NCBI RefSeq assembly: GCF_029867415.1 | Contig: NC_081185.1 | Coordinates: 72,265,553 to 72,329,552 of the forward strand | Reading direction: 5' to 3' | Origin: Vicia villosa | Lineage: Eukaryota > Streptophyta > Magnoliopsida > Fabales > Fabaceae | DNA: 64,000 bases | Part shown: positions 45,690 through 58,014 of the stretch, in pieces | How positions within the stretch are numbered: the first letter of the stretch is position 1 | How the letters are laid out: every line of letters begins with the position of its first letter | Program-made: the position numbers and the translations under genes | Notes under the pieces: model-generated | What the model saw: the letters and a program-made list of their open reading frames with translations, nothing else | Told to the model about the DNA's origin: nothing | Database searches by the model: none

Positions 45690-45991
45690 TAGTACAGGTT
45701 AAAACTCAAAATATTTTTGCCCGCTAATTTTACGCACAGTGTCGAATCGCTTTTATCTGCCTGTCTGTAGAACCAAAATTTTATTCTGATTGAATTTTGA
45801 TCAATTCGTGCAATTTATAAAGCGGTGTAAGTAAATAAAAATGCACAAAGTACAATTACGAGTATTTTTAACTTTTTTAATGATCCAAATGTTGACCTTA
45901 GTTGACTTTTTTGTCAACCTAAGTAATGAATGACCGACTAATGACACAACTACGATGAATGAATGACCCTGGACAAAATTGGGGTATGACA
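45690..45991 (-). mobile_element. LTR fragment on -, starting TGTCATACCCC
   Basis: The reverse strand from 45991 reads TGTCATACCCCAATTTTGTC, then a stretch with GTTGACAAAAAAGTCAAC at about 45902-45919. The start is gypsy-type and shared with many legume LTRs. The other end is indistinct. Confidence 0.5.
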
Positions 45992-47271
45992 GAGTGAAAG
46001 TGAGATAATATCTGAAATGACATCGTTGGGCTTATATATAATAAACAGTTAAAACTGCTTCTGTTTAAGTTAACATGAGATGTAAAGAGTCTTTCCATCA
46101 GATTCAACAACAGACAATATACTAGTAGCTAGAATTAAGTGTTGAATTTTTGACGAGATCCCACCTATTTCCCTGTCTACTACGTAGATATTTTAAAATG
46201 GGCTTTACAATTGAGTCTTCTTCTTTCGGCCTCTGACCGACCTGAAATTCTTATAAATCTAGATATATGCTGAAATCAAGATTTTATATGCCAAAATCAA
46301 GATTTTAACCAATTGCACAGCCAAGTTCATGATTGGGATCCAAGACTGAAAGAGTAAGAAGATAGCAACTGCTTAGATGCTACTTTGCTCTTCTCCTACC
46401 TCATAATTCACACCGTTGAGACTTTTCAATAGAGTTAAAAATAGACATCTTAACCGTTTCCTTTGTTTTGGACTTGTAAATGTATAACTGTTAGAACAAA
46501 AGAACATGTTTTATGAAATTTTCAAATCAACATAATGTTGCAATCACCATTAGTTAGTCCCACAAAAGAACCAAGCATGTGTGAAATAGTATACATGAAT
46601 GGTCCTCAAACAATTATTACCAAAAGCATGCATGTTATAATGATTTTTTTATAAAATATATTGCAAATGCTAAAGCATATCTAATGATGCAGCAGAGTCA
46701 TAGTTGCTATAAGATTCCTGTGGTTGCTTGAAATATAGTCTTCACTACAAACTTGGACACTTTGTTGAATAAAGCATGAATGTGTTGGGTCCTCCCCAAG
46801 TCAATACAAGAAGCTTCTCTAATTTATTAAAATTGAAGAAATTCTTTAAATTTATGTTGGGTCTATTCAAACCCTATAAGATCCGATCTAGATTCGATGC
46901 ATTAAAATTATCCCAAAATTAAAACGTATAAATCAAATTCGTTTACTAATTTAAGACCAGACAATTAAAATAACACAATTAATAAATTAACGTTAACGAT
47001 CTCAACCATTAATTTGATTTGAGATCACATGGTTAAAATTATTAACTGAGTGACATTGTTACAACATGAAACCAAAGTCTTACAAAAGAATCTTATAAGA
47101 CGAGGGTTCCTTCTAAATCAACACTTATAAATATATTTTCAAATCATATATTATGCGAAACATCTCATCTGAAACATCGTTATATAATCGACATACAAAA
47201 TATTTACTTCTCATTGATCATCAAACAAATACACAACTTCTAACTCTAATCAAAAGTTACAAAACACAAAA
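45992..47271. other. Intergenic DNA downstream of the L34Ae-like gene
   Basis: No coding sequence or clear repeat is recognised. The right edge should contain the 3' UTR of the - strand gene. Confidence 0.4.
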
Positions 47272-48636
47272 TTATTTAGTGGTGTTATTCTTCTTTCCAT
47301 TCTTGCCTACATTATGCAACCATCCCATACCTTTCAAAGCTTTAGAAAATTTAACAAGGTTAGGCCTTCCCATTCCCAAATTCATCTTCCCTGTTGAAAA
47401 TTTCAAAGCTTGTAAACAACATAACTTAGCCCCTACCTCTTCTTCCTCTTCCTCTTCCTCATTATACTCAACTTCACTCAATTTCTTCCCTTTCTTTGTC
47501 TCACTTTTCTTCATAACCTTGTTTGATTCCTTCTCATATGTTTCCCAAAGCATATCCATTCCTTCACTTCCATCACCATTGTTGTGTCTTTCCTCAAAAA
47601 GCTTACAAGCCAATGTCCTCCTCCACTCTTTTTCCACTCTCATTGAACCAAAACTTCCAAGATTAGAACCAACTTCATCATTATTCCCAACCACTTTTCC
47701 ACTATACTCCCAATTACTTTGTGGACTACCATAATTTGCATCCACTCTATGAGATTTTCTCACCTTCAATGCTTCACCAAAAGCATGTTCTTCATCACTT
47801 TTACCACTTTTCACTTTACTTTCATACATGTCCCTATTACCCTTCACTTTGGATCCACTTCTCATGTTCCATTTTTCTTTACTTTCTTCAACTTTATTGA
47901 ACTTAGTATCCAACATAGGCTTGACTACTTCTTTTTCTTCCTTTTCACTAGACACATTTTCTAACTCAGCATATTCTTGAAACAATGTCACTAAACTCTT
48001 CACATCTAACACCTTTTCTTCCTTACTAGATTCAACAACTTTTTCCACTTTCTCATCCAACTTTTCTTCATCCAACTTCACCTTTTTCTCTTCTTCAATT
48101 ATATTCAAAACCTCACTTGCTTCAACTGAAAACTCTAAAACATCACCTGCTTCAACTGAAAACTCTTCATCTACTTCTTCAAAGATAAAATCTTCCTCCG
48201 ATTCCGATTTCGGTTCATCAACTTCAAAGATTGAAGCTTGGAACATAACTAAATAAGCTTCCAACTCATTAAGCAAACCAATTTCCTCATCCTTGTCATC
48301 AGATTCAAACCATGTTAGAAAATTCTGCAAAATAGAAAGAAAAAAACACAATTTGGACAAAGAAATCTCAGAACTACAACTTTTGCTACCACCCTTTTGA
48401 TGAACAAAGCTAGGAGTGAAAGTAAGAAGAGCCACAAGAATAAGAAGGGTAGTAGTGATGAACAAAGGTGAAAGAAAAGAGAGAAGTTTAAGGATATATG
48501 GAGAGAAGAATAGAAAGTAAAAGAAGTACAAAGGGTGTGAAAATATAGAGAAACAAAAATGGAACAAGATGGATAAGATGTTACATGAGAGTTCATTGGT
48601 CTTGTTGGAAGTGTTAGAGAAAGATAACTCACTCAT
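47272..48636 (-). CDS. Membrane-anchored acidic protein of unknown function ('ribosomal protein L34Ae'-like family)
   Basis: A single open frame of 454 aa from ATG 48636 to the stop at 47272. The N-terminus has two hydrophobic segments (about residues 20-45 and 51-75, the second LLSFLSPLFITTTLLILVAL), then FESDDKDEEIG. The middle (about 130-260) is strongly acidic with Lys/Glu helices. Near the C-terminus are EKEWRRTLACKLFEERHN, then an eight-Glu run at 393-400 and a basic conserved end (GRPNLVKFSKALKGMGWL). Plant proteins with this layout are, I believe, often auto-annotated as 'ribosomal protein L34Ae' although nothing here supports a ribosomal role. The frame is intact. On - a T-rich tract ending in TTTTGCAG at 48325 looks like a splice acceptor, so a small N-terminal intron cannot be excluded. 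Function is unknown. Confidence 0.75.
   Translation of the reverse strand: MSELSFSNTSNKTNELSCNILSILFHFCFSIFSHPLYFFYFLFFSPYILKLLSFLSPLFITTTLLILVALLTFTPSFVHQKGGSKSCSSEISLSKLCFFLSILQNFLTWFESDDKDEEIGLLNELEAYLVMFQASIFEVDEPKSESEEDFIFEEVDEEFSVEAGDVLEFSVEASEVLNIIEEEKKVKLDEEKLDEKVEKVVESSKEEKVLDVKSLVTLFQEYAELENVSSEKEEKEVVKPMLDTKFNKVEESKEKWNMRSGSKVKGNRDMYESKVKSGKSDEEHAFGEALKVRKSHRVDANYGSPQSNWEYSGKVVGNNDEVGSNLGSFGSMRVEKEWRRTLACKLFEERHNNGDGSEGMDMLWETYEKESNKVMKKSETKKGKKLSEVEYNEEEEEEEEVGAKLCCLQALKFSTGKMNLGMGRPNLVKFSKALKGMGWLHNVGKNGKKNNTTK
47436..47460 (-). repeat. GAA/GAG trinucleotide run coding for polyglutamate
   Basis: CTTCTTCCTCTTCCTCTTCC on + encodes the eight-Glu run in the L34Ae-like protein. It is likely length-variable. 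Confidence 0.7.
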
Positions 48637-48780
48637 TTTTTTTTCTGTGTTTGAGACAAAGCAAAGAGAAAGAGAAGCAATGGTTTGGTTTTGTGATGAT
48701 TTTTGTTTTGGCTTTTGGAAAGGGAAGAGAGTGTGAGTGCGGCGTGAATATAGGGAATAGATTGGTAAGAGAGAGTGAGA

Positions 48781-48790
48781 TTTATATATA
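48781..48790 (-). promoter_or_regulatory. Probable TATA box of the L34Ae-like gene
   Basis: The reverse strand reads ATATATAAATC about 145 bases upstream of the ATG, followed by a CT-rich leader (TCTCACTCTCTCTTACC). Confidence 0.5.
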
Positions 48791-48799
48791 TCATGAGTA

Positions 48800-49240
48800 A
48801 GGAAGAACAGTTGTGATGAAAAAAGAAGCTTTGGAAACTTTTATCTTTCTTTCTTGTCTGAAACAACCAACAACCATGTTACCCACCATCACTTTTTATG
48901 TTGTGCAATCACCACAATAACAGCAAGGAAGATCAATCACATATTCACTTGGATACTAAATTTGGATAAAGAGGTTAACTAAGTGTGTATAGTATAGATG
49001 TTTAATACGTAAGCATTTATGTATTAGCTATTTCTTTTCATTTTAAAAAGAATGGCAAAGCCCAAAAAAGAAAAGAAAAGAAAGCTACAGAACAATGCTC
49101 ACATTTCTTATGTTTAGAAGTCCTAAAAATGTCATCAAAAAGATGATTTGAAGTTCACTAAGAGGATGCTTGCGAGTGAGAGTATTAAAAAAATATTAAA
49201 AATTGAAATTGGCAAATCAATCAGCAATTTAGACTATGTA
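48800..49240. other. Upstream region of the L34Ae-like gene
   Basis: AT-rich DNA without genes or clear repeats; promoter region by position. Confidence 0.35.
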
Positions 49241-52200
49241 ATCTCTTTGGATCTATGTGTTTGGAGATATAGTTGATCGGAAAAATAGCAAGTGTATTAT
49301 TTTCACCGATGTAGTAATAATGGGTTTTACCCCAAGTATCGATCACGAGGATCGCGTAGGAAATACAAGTGATTGTACTAAGTCAATTAAACAAAAGATC
49401 ATAAGGGTGTTGTTTCAAATGATTAACGAAAGAGATTAAAATTCTAAGAAATAAGGGAAATTAAAACTGAGCTTTTGACAATGAGAAGATAATGCTAAGG
49501 TAGGGTGTGTGATTCAATTCCTAACTCCTCTGGATGAAGATCTCTTTAACACGTTCATAAGGTTCAATTATTCATTCTCAAGAATGATTTTCCTAAATAC
49601 TTAGTGAAAACCTTTTTGGCTTAAAATCCGATTACCTAAGTCCTTAGAGAAATAAGACAAAACCAAATCGTTAATTTATCAAGAATTTCTGAATAACCTT
49701 ACTATATCCCTAGTCCTAGGTGATAATTATAAGGTTCAATTGTATACAAACCCTAACAATTGTAGTCCTACGAATTGTTAACCACATAACAATCCTTATT
49801 GGTCCGATAAAGAAAGCATTATAAACATTATACAATCGAATTGAATAATATGAACTTTTAATCAACGAAATACCAAATCCAGAGTTATTACAGATCGAAT
49901 CAGGGACACCCCTAGCATTGGGGGGTTTAGCCTCTCATAATATTCAAGAAACACAAATGGAAAAGTTTAGACATTACAATCAATTGGGAGAACTAGGATC
50001 TTCAATGGTGTCCACCGTTGAATCTCTTCGTCTTCCAAAATCCCGCTTCCGTCTCTTTTCTTCTCTGCAATTCTATCTTATGATCTCCAAAAGTGTCCCT
50101 TCCTTTTCCCTAAGGTTGTTTTTATAACTCTCTTCCATTCAGGTTGAAACTGAAGTACCAAAAATAGCCTTAATGGTCCCCTTCAAGTGAGGAACACAAA
50201 GAAAATAAAATCAGCACGCATCATCAACACGGGCCGTGTTGTTGCACACGGGCGCCCGTGTTGTTCGTCTGCTCCTGAGCCAAAATCCACTTTCCAGGCA
50301 TCTTTTCACACGGTCCGTGTGCCTGCACATGGGTGCCCGTGTAAAACCTCTGTTTTGCATCCAGAATTTGCCTTTCCAGCCATCTTTTGACACGGACCGT
50401 GTTGCTCCACACGGGTGCCCGTGTTGACCTCTGAACTCAGCTTTTTCCGGCTTCTCTTATCCACTTGTGTGTGCCAAAAGTTCCTATCTTCCCTCTGCAT
50501 CAACCTGGCCAACAAAACTACCAACCAGCGCATAAAAAGACACTTTTTGTAATACTCATAACGCATTAAAATGCATCAAAGAAAATACTAAAACTTACTT
50601 TAGAACATATGCAAATGCCACTTAATGTTACCAAGACCATGAATTCTTGTCGGAAAAAGGTGCGAAAACTTACTAGAAATGGTGACCGATCACAACCCCA
50701 CACTTATCTCATTGCTTGTCCTCAAGTGATGTATCGAGGCAAAACAAAGGTCACCGACGAGATTCTTTTCTCCACAACACAATCATGTTATTCGCAAAAT
50801 ACCTTCACTTAGCAATCGAGTCTATGGCATCCTTCGTCAATCTATCGACCGTATTATCACTTCCGAGCACTTTTTCACCTGCAAGCTTTTCACACTCTCA
50901 CAAAATCTCTCCGGGTTAAAGTGTCTACACTCACAGTACCAAGGCATGCATATTACTTTTAACTTTGAATACATTCTCGAATCACTACACACACAGATTA
51001 CACACACTTCATGAGGTCTTTGGGCTGTAACGTGGCTTGGGTTTGGTGGGGTAGACAAGGAATGGGATAACAAATGGTTTTGGTGCTCGGCATTTATGTT
51101 GGGTTCACATTTCTACTCTCAGTGGTTTGAATCGTAAGAATGGGGTTAAGACCTTTAACATCTTGTTTTTAGCTTTTTAGAGTCATTCACATGGTCTTTC
51201 ACATAAGTGGGCAAGGGTTAAGAATTTTTCTTTGTTTTGTTTTTTCAAGCTTTCTATTTGGATTTTCACAAGTTCAACATTCATTTTTTTTCTTTTCTTT
51301 CTATTTTTTTCTTTGCCCTTTTCTCACTGGTTTACAACCCCACACTTAGATTCTTTCGTGTCTTTCAAGAGACTAACATTAATGTCGAGCGATAACATGA
51401 ACAGTGAATATGCGGGTGGTAACGAGAATAACAACAGTGAACAAAACAAACATTACGGCTCAAAGGGGGTTGACGATGGATATCATGCATACAGGATGGC
51501 TAGAAAGGCTCGGGGTTACGAAAAAAACTTGCCTCAGTGTGCGCTTTCGTAGTGTGCTTGTGTTATGAGAACATACGCAAAATCAAAGTGAATAGTGCCA
51601 TACCTGACTGGACTCTCATGTAGAGTTATGAATTTGGCTCTGAAATCTCACCAGGTCGGTTAAGCTTACATGCTTCGAGGTGCTCTTGGTGTCATGCGGG
51701 TTCCTTTCATCTGAAGTATACCATACTACTCTCTTGGTTCAGTGTTGACGTTTTGCGTCCTACCTTCTCCTCTTTGATTGTGTCAACTTCCGTGGTGCCT
51801 GCGGAGATCAAGTGTGGAATGTGTTGTTCAACCACTAGCTATTAGTTTGCTCCCCTCCGACTTGTATCAATCACCTGGTAACACCATGACAGCACTGCAC
51901 CATACAAACTTGAAAGAAACACACTTTAAAATAAAAGTAAGACAAACGAACATAATCAAATCAAACGAACTAAACTATGAATTCAAAAACGGAAAGCAAA
52001 GCAATAAAATAAAATAGAACCTCCCCCACACCTGAACGAAACATTGTCCTCAATGTTTTAATTCCAGTGTGACGGAGATTACCTGGTTTACTGAAACGGC
52101 GGTGGCGGAGGGGGATCCTGTGGAAAGTGCAACATAAGACGTCACATCATATCTTGGACATCGTCCACCACAGTTCCTTGTCGAAACACTTCAACACCTT
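49241..52200. mobile_element. Old LTR-type repeat, unclassified
   Basis: The sequence has features of legume gypsy LTR/UTR DNA: ACCGATGTAGTAATAATGGG, CCAAGTATCGATCACGAGGA, CACAACCCCACACTTATCTC and CCCCCACACCTGAACGAAAC. No polymerase domains are present, and no LTR ends could be paired. The right side is cut by the Ogre-like LTR at 52201. Confidence 0.45.
50227..50426. repeat. Three ~82-bp spaced palindrome pairs (CACGG...CCGTG)
   Basis: Each copy has an ACACGG(G/T/A)CCGTGT palindrome followed by CACACGGG(C/T)GCCCGTGT, at about 50228, 50309 and 50390. They lie in the old LTR-type repeat. Confidence 0.8.
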
Positions 52201-52844
52201 TGTCGCACGCTCGCGAAAAATGAACAGAGTCGCCACCAATATATCTATCCCATAAGGGAAAGGAATATCAGAAAACCTAACAAAGGATAAGAACAGGGTC
52301 TTACGACCAGAGAATCAAGGTACGGGAGTCGGTTACGCAAGGGGAAGGTATTAGCACCCCTCGCGCCCATCGTACTCGATGGTATCCACCTATGTTTGTT
52401 TCTATCTAAAGGGTGTATATCTATGTCTATGTCTAAATGCGAATGAATGCACAATGTAGGGAAAAGAAAGAATTGTACTCGCACGGGCCCTACCCCGCTG
52501 CCTACGTATCCTTTTCAGGAATCAGAGTTACCGTAGCTCGGCTAAAGATTTTCTGTTTGTTTTTGTGTTTTTTAGTTGGGCGGAGTCAACGCTCGCGTTC
52601 TTGCATAAGGGATCGCCTAGGATGCAACGGAGCGGAGATAACGGTGCCCTTAGGAAGAAGAAAGAGATTGGTTTGTGTCTTTTAGGGTAGATGAGTGATG
52701 AACAGTACCCAATACCGGGCCACTCACCACTTTCTCTACTTTGCTTTAGTCTGAACCATTGTTAGATGTTTTAAGTGTTTTTGGTTGTGTATTTTTTAAG
52801 GGGAATTTGTTTGCGATTCGAATCACATAAAAATATATAATGTT

Positions 52845-53105
52845 CGAGAAGCAGATTAGGGAATGAATCCCACTCACTTCTATCCCATTATGTAATGTTT
52901 GAGAAACAGATTAGAGAATGAATCTCACTCATTTCTCTCCCATTAATTAATGTTTGAGAAACAGATTAGGGAATGAATCCCACTTGTTTCTCTCCCATTA
53001 AGTAGCGACCGAGAAACAGATTAGGGAATGAATCCCACTCGTTTCTATGCCACTAAGCGATTGAGAAATAGATTAGGGAATGAATCCCACTCATTTCTCT
53101 ATCAC
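52845..53105. repeat. Five tandem ~55-65-bp copies inside the long LTR
   Basis: The unit GAGAAACAGATTAGGGAATG with AATCCCACTC and TTTCTCTCCCATTA recurs at about 52847, 52909, 52954, 53009 and 53062, with small changes. Confidence 0.85.
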
Positions 53106-54829
53106 TTTCTTATTGTGATTCGCATCTTCCTTTTATTAACGTTTTAAAGAGTTGAAAAGAAAAAGAATGCAATAGGGAACTAGATCTAACATTCTAATCT
53201 ATGTTGTTTACACAAGTCTAAAAATGGTATGAACGAAATAGGCCTAAAATAAGGCCAAAAATACAAGCAATAAAATCACACAAGCATCATACAAAAATAA
53301 CATGGAACTAGCGCAAAGACAATTCAAGCATCAATGCAAAATTAAACTAGAAAACTACTATTTTTTATGAGTTTTATTGGTGTCAAGGGAATTCTAATTC
53401 AAGCCTAAGTTGCACTTAAAGAACCTACATTCTAACAAGCATAAACTAGTATTTTTATTGTTTTTATGAAGGGGAAGTCAAAAGATTAATGTCAAAATTA
53501 GCCTAAGATCTACTTATTTTTATGAGCTTTTTTAATGAGGCTTTTATGAATTTTATTAGGTCTTTTTATTACTAAGAAAATTATAGGAGAAAACTAAAAA
53601 GAAATCTAATTAGCTAGAATTAACAAGTGAGCCAGGGGGTGAAGGCCAGAAAATAAGGTGTAGAAAGTTGTTCAGTAGGCCCAGCAGAGCTTTTGTTGCA
53701 GATTTTCCTAGGTCAAAAATGGTGAAATGGGCCATAGAGGATAAGAGGAATTCGGTGCAGGCCCAAAGTAATGGTCCAGGTCTTCATGATCCAAAAGATT
53801 ACTATTCAGTCCAATTAATCCTAATTAGTCCTAATTAATTCTAATCAACCTAATTAATACTAATGTTAATTAAAAGAAAAATGAAAAAAAGGGGAATAGG
53901 GTTGAGAGGTGTGACGAATCAGATTCCTCATTCAGACTCTCTGCCTCACTTCGTCTCTCTCTCTCACACCGGAGCGATTTCCGGCGAACAATTTCCGCCG
54001 TGGCTCTCCGTCTCCGTCCTCTTAATCAACAAAAGATTAAACACAAACCCTATCTCATTTTTAATCCTCAACACGAATCTGAGTTTAGATTTCCGAAAAT
54101 CAACTCCATTTATCGGGATCGAAGAACTCAACACGTGAAAACCTAGACCCGAAATTCAGGCTAACATAGGGGAATCGCAACTCAGAGAAGATCGATTGCA
54201 TACATGATTGAATGAGAGGAACAGTGAACAGAACCTGGTTGGAGATCGTTCATGGAATAACGGAAAGCCAGAGAGACTCCAACAGCTCCGGTGCGAAATA
54301 AACGCAAGGAAATCGAGCAGGCTTGGATTTCAGGTAAGAACACGAATTCAGCTTCTTGTAGTGTCCATCCTATCACTTTCTTCTATTCTCTTCTTCTTCT
54401 GTGTTGTTCTTGATTGAGACTTCTCTTGCGTGTTGTGTTATTGTTGATGTTGACGTGAGAGAGAATGCCGAGTTACGAATTATGGCGATGCAGAATTGTT
54501 GATGAAGAGTGTTGAGTTGGTGAAGAGGCTGAAAATGATGATTCGATGATGGTTTCCGCAGATGAAGTTTGTGAAGAGTTTGTGAGTTTTTTTCGGTGAT
54601 TTTCTGTTACGGTTAAAGGTTGAAGATGAAGATGAAAATGATGAAGGAGTGAGGGTGATGATGAATGAGTGGTGGAGAGTTTTGTGATGAAGATGGTTGA
54701 ATGAGTGAGAGAGATTGAGAATGGAGAAGGTGATGGTGAAGGGTAGAAATGAGCGTGTGTGGAGAAAGAGATTGAAAGAGAAGAAGAAGAAAAAAATGGT
54801 GAAGGGGTCCCTGAGAATGGTGGGGAAGC

Positions 54830-54839
54830 TTTTATATAG
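54830..54839 (-). promoter_or_regulatory. Probable TATA box of the Ogre-like LTR
   Basis: The reverse strand reads TCTATATAAAAGCTTCC, followed by a CT-rich stretch (TTCTTCTTCTTCTC). It lies about 1.7 kb into the LTR and would drive transcription on -. Confidence 0.5.
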
Positions 54840-56839
54840 ATGGAGTTCTGAGTTCAGTTGCAATTGAAGGTAAGTCCTTGATTCTGATTTTCTGTTAAGT
54901 AATGTAACTGATTTTTTTGGTGGTTATGATTCTGTTTTTGCTGTTAGTTACAATTTGTTATGATGTTTGGGATTTGTAACTGAATCAGTTAGATGTTAGT
55001 TAGGAGTTTAGAAAACAGTTAGGGATTGGTATTTGGTTGTGAAGTTCTGTTTTGACAGTCTGGAAAATGATTAGAATTTAGGATATTTGCTGAGCTGGAT
55101 TTGATAGGTAGTGATTGTTTCTTATTTTTCAGTTAGGTGAAATGTAAGGGATGGTTTTATTTCAAATGTAGCATGGTTCAGTTTTATTCGGTTTTTGGAA
55201 CTGTTTATTTGAGTTTTTATTTTGAATGTATGCTGGTGTGAGGTTTGATGCTGAACTGGTGTGTGAATGATGTATTGATTCAGGGTTCTGTTGATTAACT
55301 TGTGCACTGCAGTGTGTTAAATGTCGGAATTCATGGCTGCTAGTTTAAGTGTGTATGGGATGGCTAGTGATGAAAACTGAACTCATTCATTTTCTTTGTA
55401 TTTTGATGATGATGCAGGGCAGTTCTGATGTGAATTATGCAGGTTAAGTGATGAAGTTATTTGAAGGAACATGGTTGCAGGGTTGCTTATGAATGGAAAA
55501 TAATTTGAAGAATGTATTGCTTGAATTTTTGAATTAATGGTGGTTTAGCTTTTAGTGATGTGCGGCTGTTTTGGTTTATGTAGGTTTTGTTTTATGCAGG
55601 TATGGTGCTGTTTGCATTATAGTAGGCTTTTCTGCAATTGGAACCATGGGAAAATGTGGATTTCCTCTAATGTTATCACACTGTCAGTTAGCACCATAGT
55701 AAAGGCAAAGTGGGGTAGACTTGAAGGATTTGAGAGGACTTGAAGGATCAAATATGTAATTCTCATGTATAATGCCTGTGTAATATGCTTTTGGCACTTT
55801 GTAATGGAACTTGATTCTTGTAATGAACCTTGGATTTTTGAACTTGAACCGTTAGCGCAACTTGAATTTGTAAGAAAACTTTGTCTTGTAATTTTAGCAT
55901 TCAAATGATACACCTTTCAAAAATCGTTTCCTCTTTCAAATCTAAAGCTTGAATTATCTTTGACTTTAGGTCCACAAAATCCATGGTGCACTAACTCTTG
56001 CATTTGAAGCGACAAAACTGTCTTGACCAAAGTCTCTACTAACTCACTTCTTATGTCTTTGCACTTGTAATACAATAATACCTTGCATCTTTGAATGTGA
56101 TAAGAAATAAAGCCCAGGAGAACACTTTAGCATAAGGTCTGATAAACCTCACTTGAATTAACCAACTTAGACACCCTGACAAAAATCCTAATCTTCTGAT
56201 ATATATAGGGGAATAAACTCCAAACTCTTGATCTTGGTGAATCGTGAGAAAAAAATGGCCTTATAGCTTAATGATAGAGAAGTCCATAATAACCACGAGT
56301 TCAAACCCTGATTTCAATCACCCAAAGCATACAGGGGAACCAGTAACCGGTTGAAACAGGTTAATTTAAGGTAGGAGCCTCAAAGCTATGTGGAATCCCT
56401 ACATTTTCAACCAATGATCCCAAGCCAAATTTATTGATTAATGATGCATGATGTGTTAGATGACCTAATGGAGGGATGCATATGAATGCAAAGCCTAAGC
56501 CAGTTAATATTGAAAGGGTAGGACAAATTTGGGGTATGACAGCTGCCCCTATTTAATCGTCTTAAACCTGAAGGTGAGATTGGCGCTAGCCTTTCGAGCA
56601 TTCGAGGTAGAAGAAGATTAAATATCAAAGTACCAGAAATTTGTCCTGAAGAGAGGATGGTGTAAGTGTTATTCTTATTTTTACTTTGGTTTGATATCTG
56701 CTGGGGAAAGAGATTCTTTTGTTTTTCTGGTGGAAAAGTTTACGGTGGGTAATGGTTGAATGGTGATAGTTTGTAACATGGTAACGGTGCCAATACAGGT
56801 TCTCAAGGGAAATGGTTGTGTGGGAAAATGACTGAAAGG

Positions 56840-57330
56840 AATAGACCTCGTGGCGATCTACGACTCAACGTCGAGAAGATCTCGTGGCGATCAACTCGTC
56901 AACAGAAGAAAAGGGAATAAGATCTCGTGGCGATCTATGACCCGACATCGAGAAGATCTCGTGGCGATCCACTCGTCAACAGAAGAAAAGGGAATAAGAT
57001 CTCGTGGCGATCTTATGACTCAACATCGAAAGAAGATCTCGTGGCGATCAACTCGTCAACAGAAGAAAAGGGAATAAGATCTCGTGGCGATCTTATGACT
57101 CAACATCGAAAGAAGATCTCGTGGCGATCAACTCGTCAACAGAAGAAAAGGGAATAAGATCTCGTGGCGACCTATGACTCAACATCGAAAGAAGATCTCG
57201 TGGCGATCAACTCGTCAACAGAAGAAAAGGGAATAAGATCTCGTGGCGATCTTATGACTCAACATCGAAAGAAGATCTCGTGGCGATCAACTCGTCAACA
57301 GAAGAAAAGGGAATAAGATCTCGTGGCGAC
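56840..57330. repeat. Tandem array, unit about 76-79 bp, about 6 copies
   Basis: The unit joins GATCTCGTGGCGATCAACTC, GTCAACAGAAGAAAAGGGAA and TAAGATCTCGTGGCGATCTT with ATGACTCAACATCGAAAGAA. Confidence 0.9.
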
Positions 57331-57855
57331 CTATGACTCAACATCGAAAGAAGATCTCGTGCGATCTTCCACACTTTAGGAGGAATAAGATCTCGTGGCA
57401 ATCTATGACTCAACATCGAAAGAAGATCTCGTGCGATCTCCCACACTTTAGGAGGAATAAGATCTCGTGGCGATCTATGACTCAACATCGAAAGAAGATC
57501 TCGTGCGATCTCCCACACTTTAGGAGGAATAAGATCTCGTGGCGATCTATGACTCAACATCGAAAGAAGATCTCGTGCGATCTCCCACACTTTAGGAGGA
57601 ATAAGATCTCGTGGCGATCTATGACTCAACATCGAAAGAAGATCTCGTGCGATCTCCCACACTTTAGGAGGAATAAGATCTCGTGGCGATCTATGACTCA
57701 ACATCGAAAGAAGATCTCGTGCGATCTCCCACACTTTAGGAGGAATAAGATCTCGTGGCGATCTATGACTCAACATCGAAAGAAGATCTCGTGCGATCTC
57801 CCACACTTTAGGAGGAATAAGATCTCGTGGCGATCTATGACTCAACATCGACCCG
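57331..57855. repeat. Tandem array, unit 72 bp, about 7 copies
   Basis: The unit is a derivative of the preceding one: GATCTCGTGGCGATCTATGA, CTCAACATCGAAAGAAGATC, TCGTGCGATCTCCCACACTT and TAGGAGGAATAA. Copies are almost identical. Because 72 is a multiple of three, frames stay open on both strands (57252-57995 on -, 57333-57887 on +); I do not regard these as genes. Confidence 0.95.
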
Positions 57856-58014
57856 ACATCAGGGGGCAAAAGAGGAATTGGGTTTGACATGGCTTGCCAG
57901 GTTGAAGATTGGTTTCTTAAAAGGGGTTGCCAGGTTAGAGTTGGGCTTTGAAAGGGTTTGCCAGGTCGGAAACTGGGCTTAAAATGTTTTCCCATACGGG
58001 GGAAGGGACCACGG

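Larger units (their letters stand above)
52201..56541 (-). mobile_element. 3' LTR, 4341 bp, of the - strand Ogre-like element
   Basis: On - it starts TGTCATACCCCAAATTTG at 56541 and ends GCGAGCGTGCGACA at 52201, with TG...CA termini. The TGGCGACTCT motif occurs 25 bases before its end (52235-52226). A tandem run with ACAGATTAGGGAATGAATCC lies at about 52850-53100 (five copies). It has no second LTR in the window for comparison. Confidence 0.75.

Noticed and set aside
47153..47964. Frames on + opposite the L34Ae-like gene (193 and 81 aa)
   Set aside because: They are antisense shadows of the acidic, low-complexity coding region with no recognisable domain.
49241..52200. Host gene in the stretch before the Ogre-like LTR
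   Set aside because: Frames are short, codon use is not gene-like and the sequence resembles legume LTR/UTR repeat DNA; no domain is seen.
57252..57995. 247-aa - frame and 184-aa + frame of 24-residue repeats
   Set aside because: The 72-bp tandem unit is a multiple of three, so frames on both strands stay open without selection; no known repeat protein matches.
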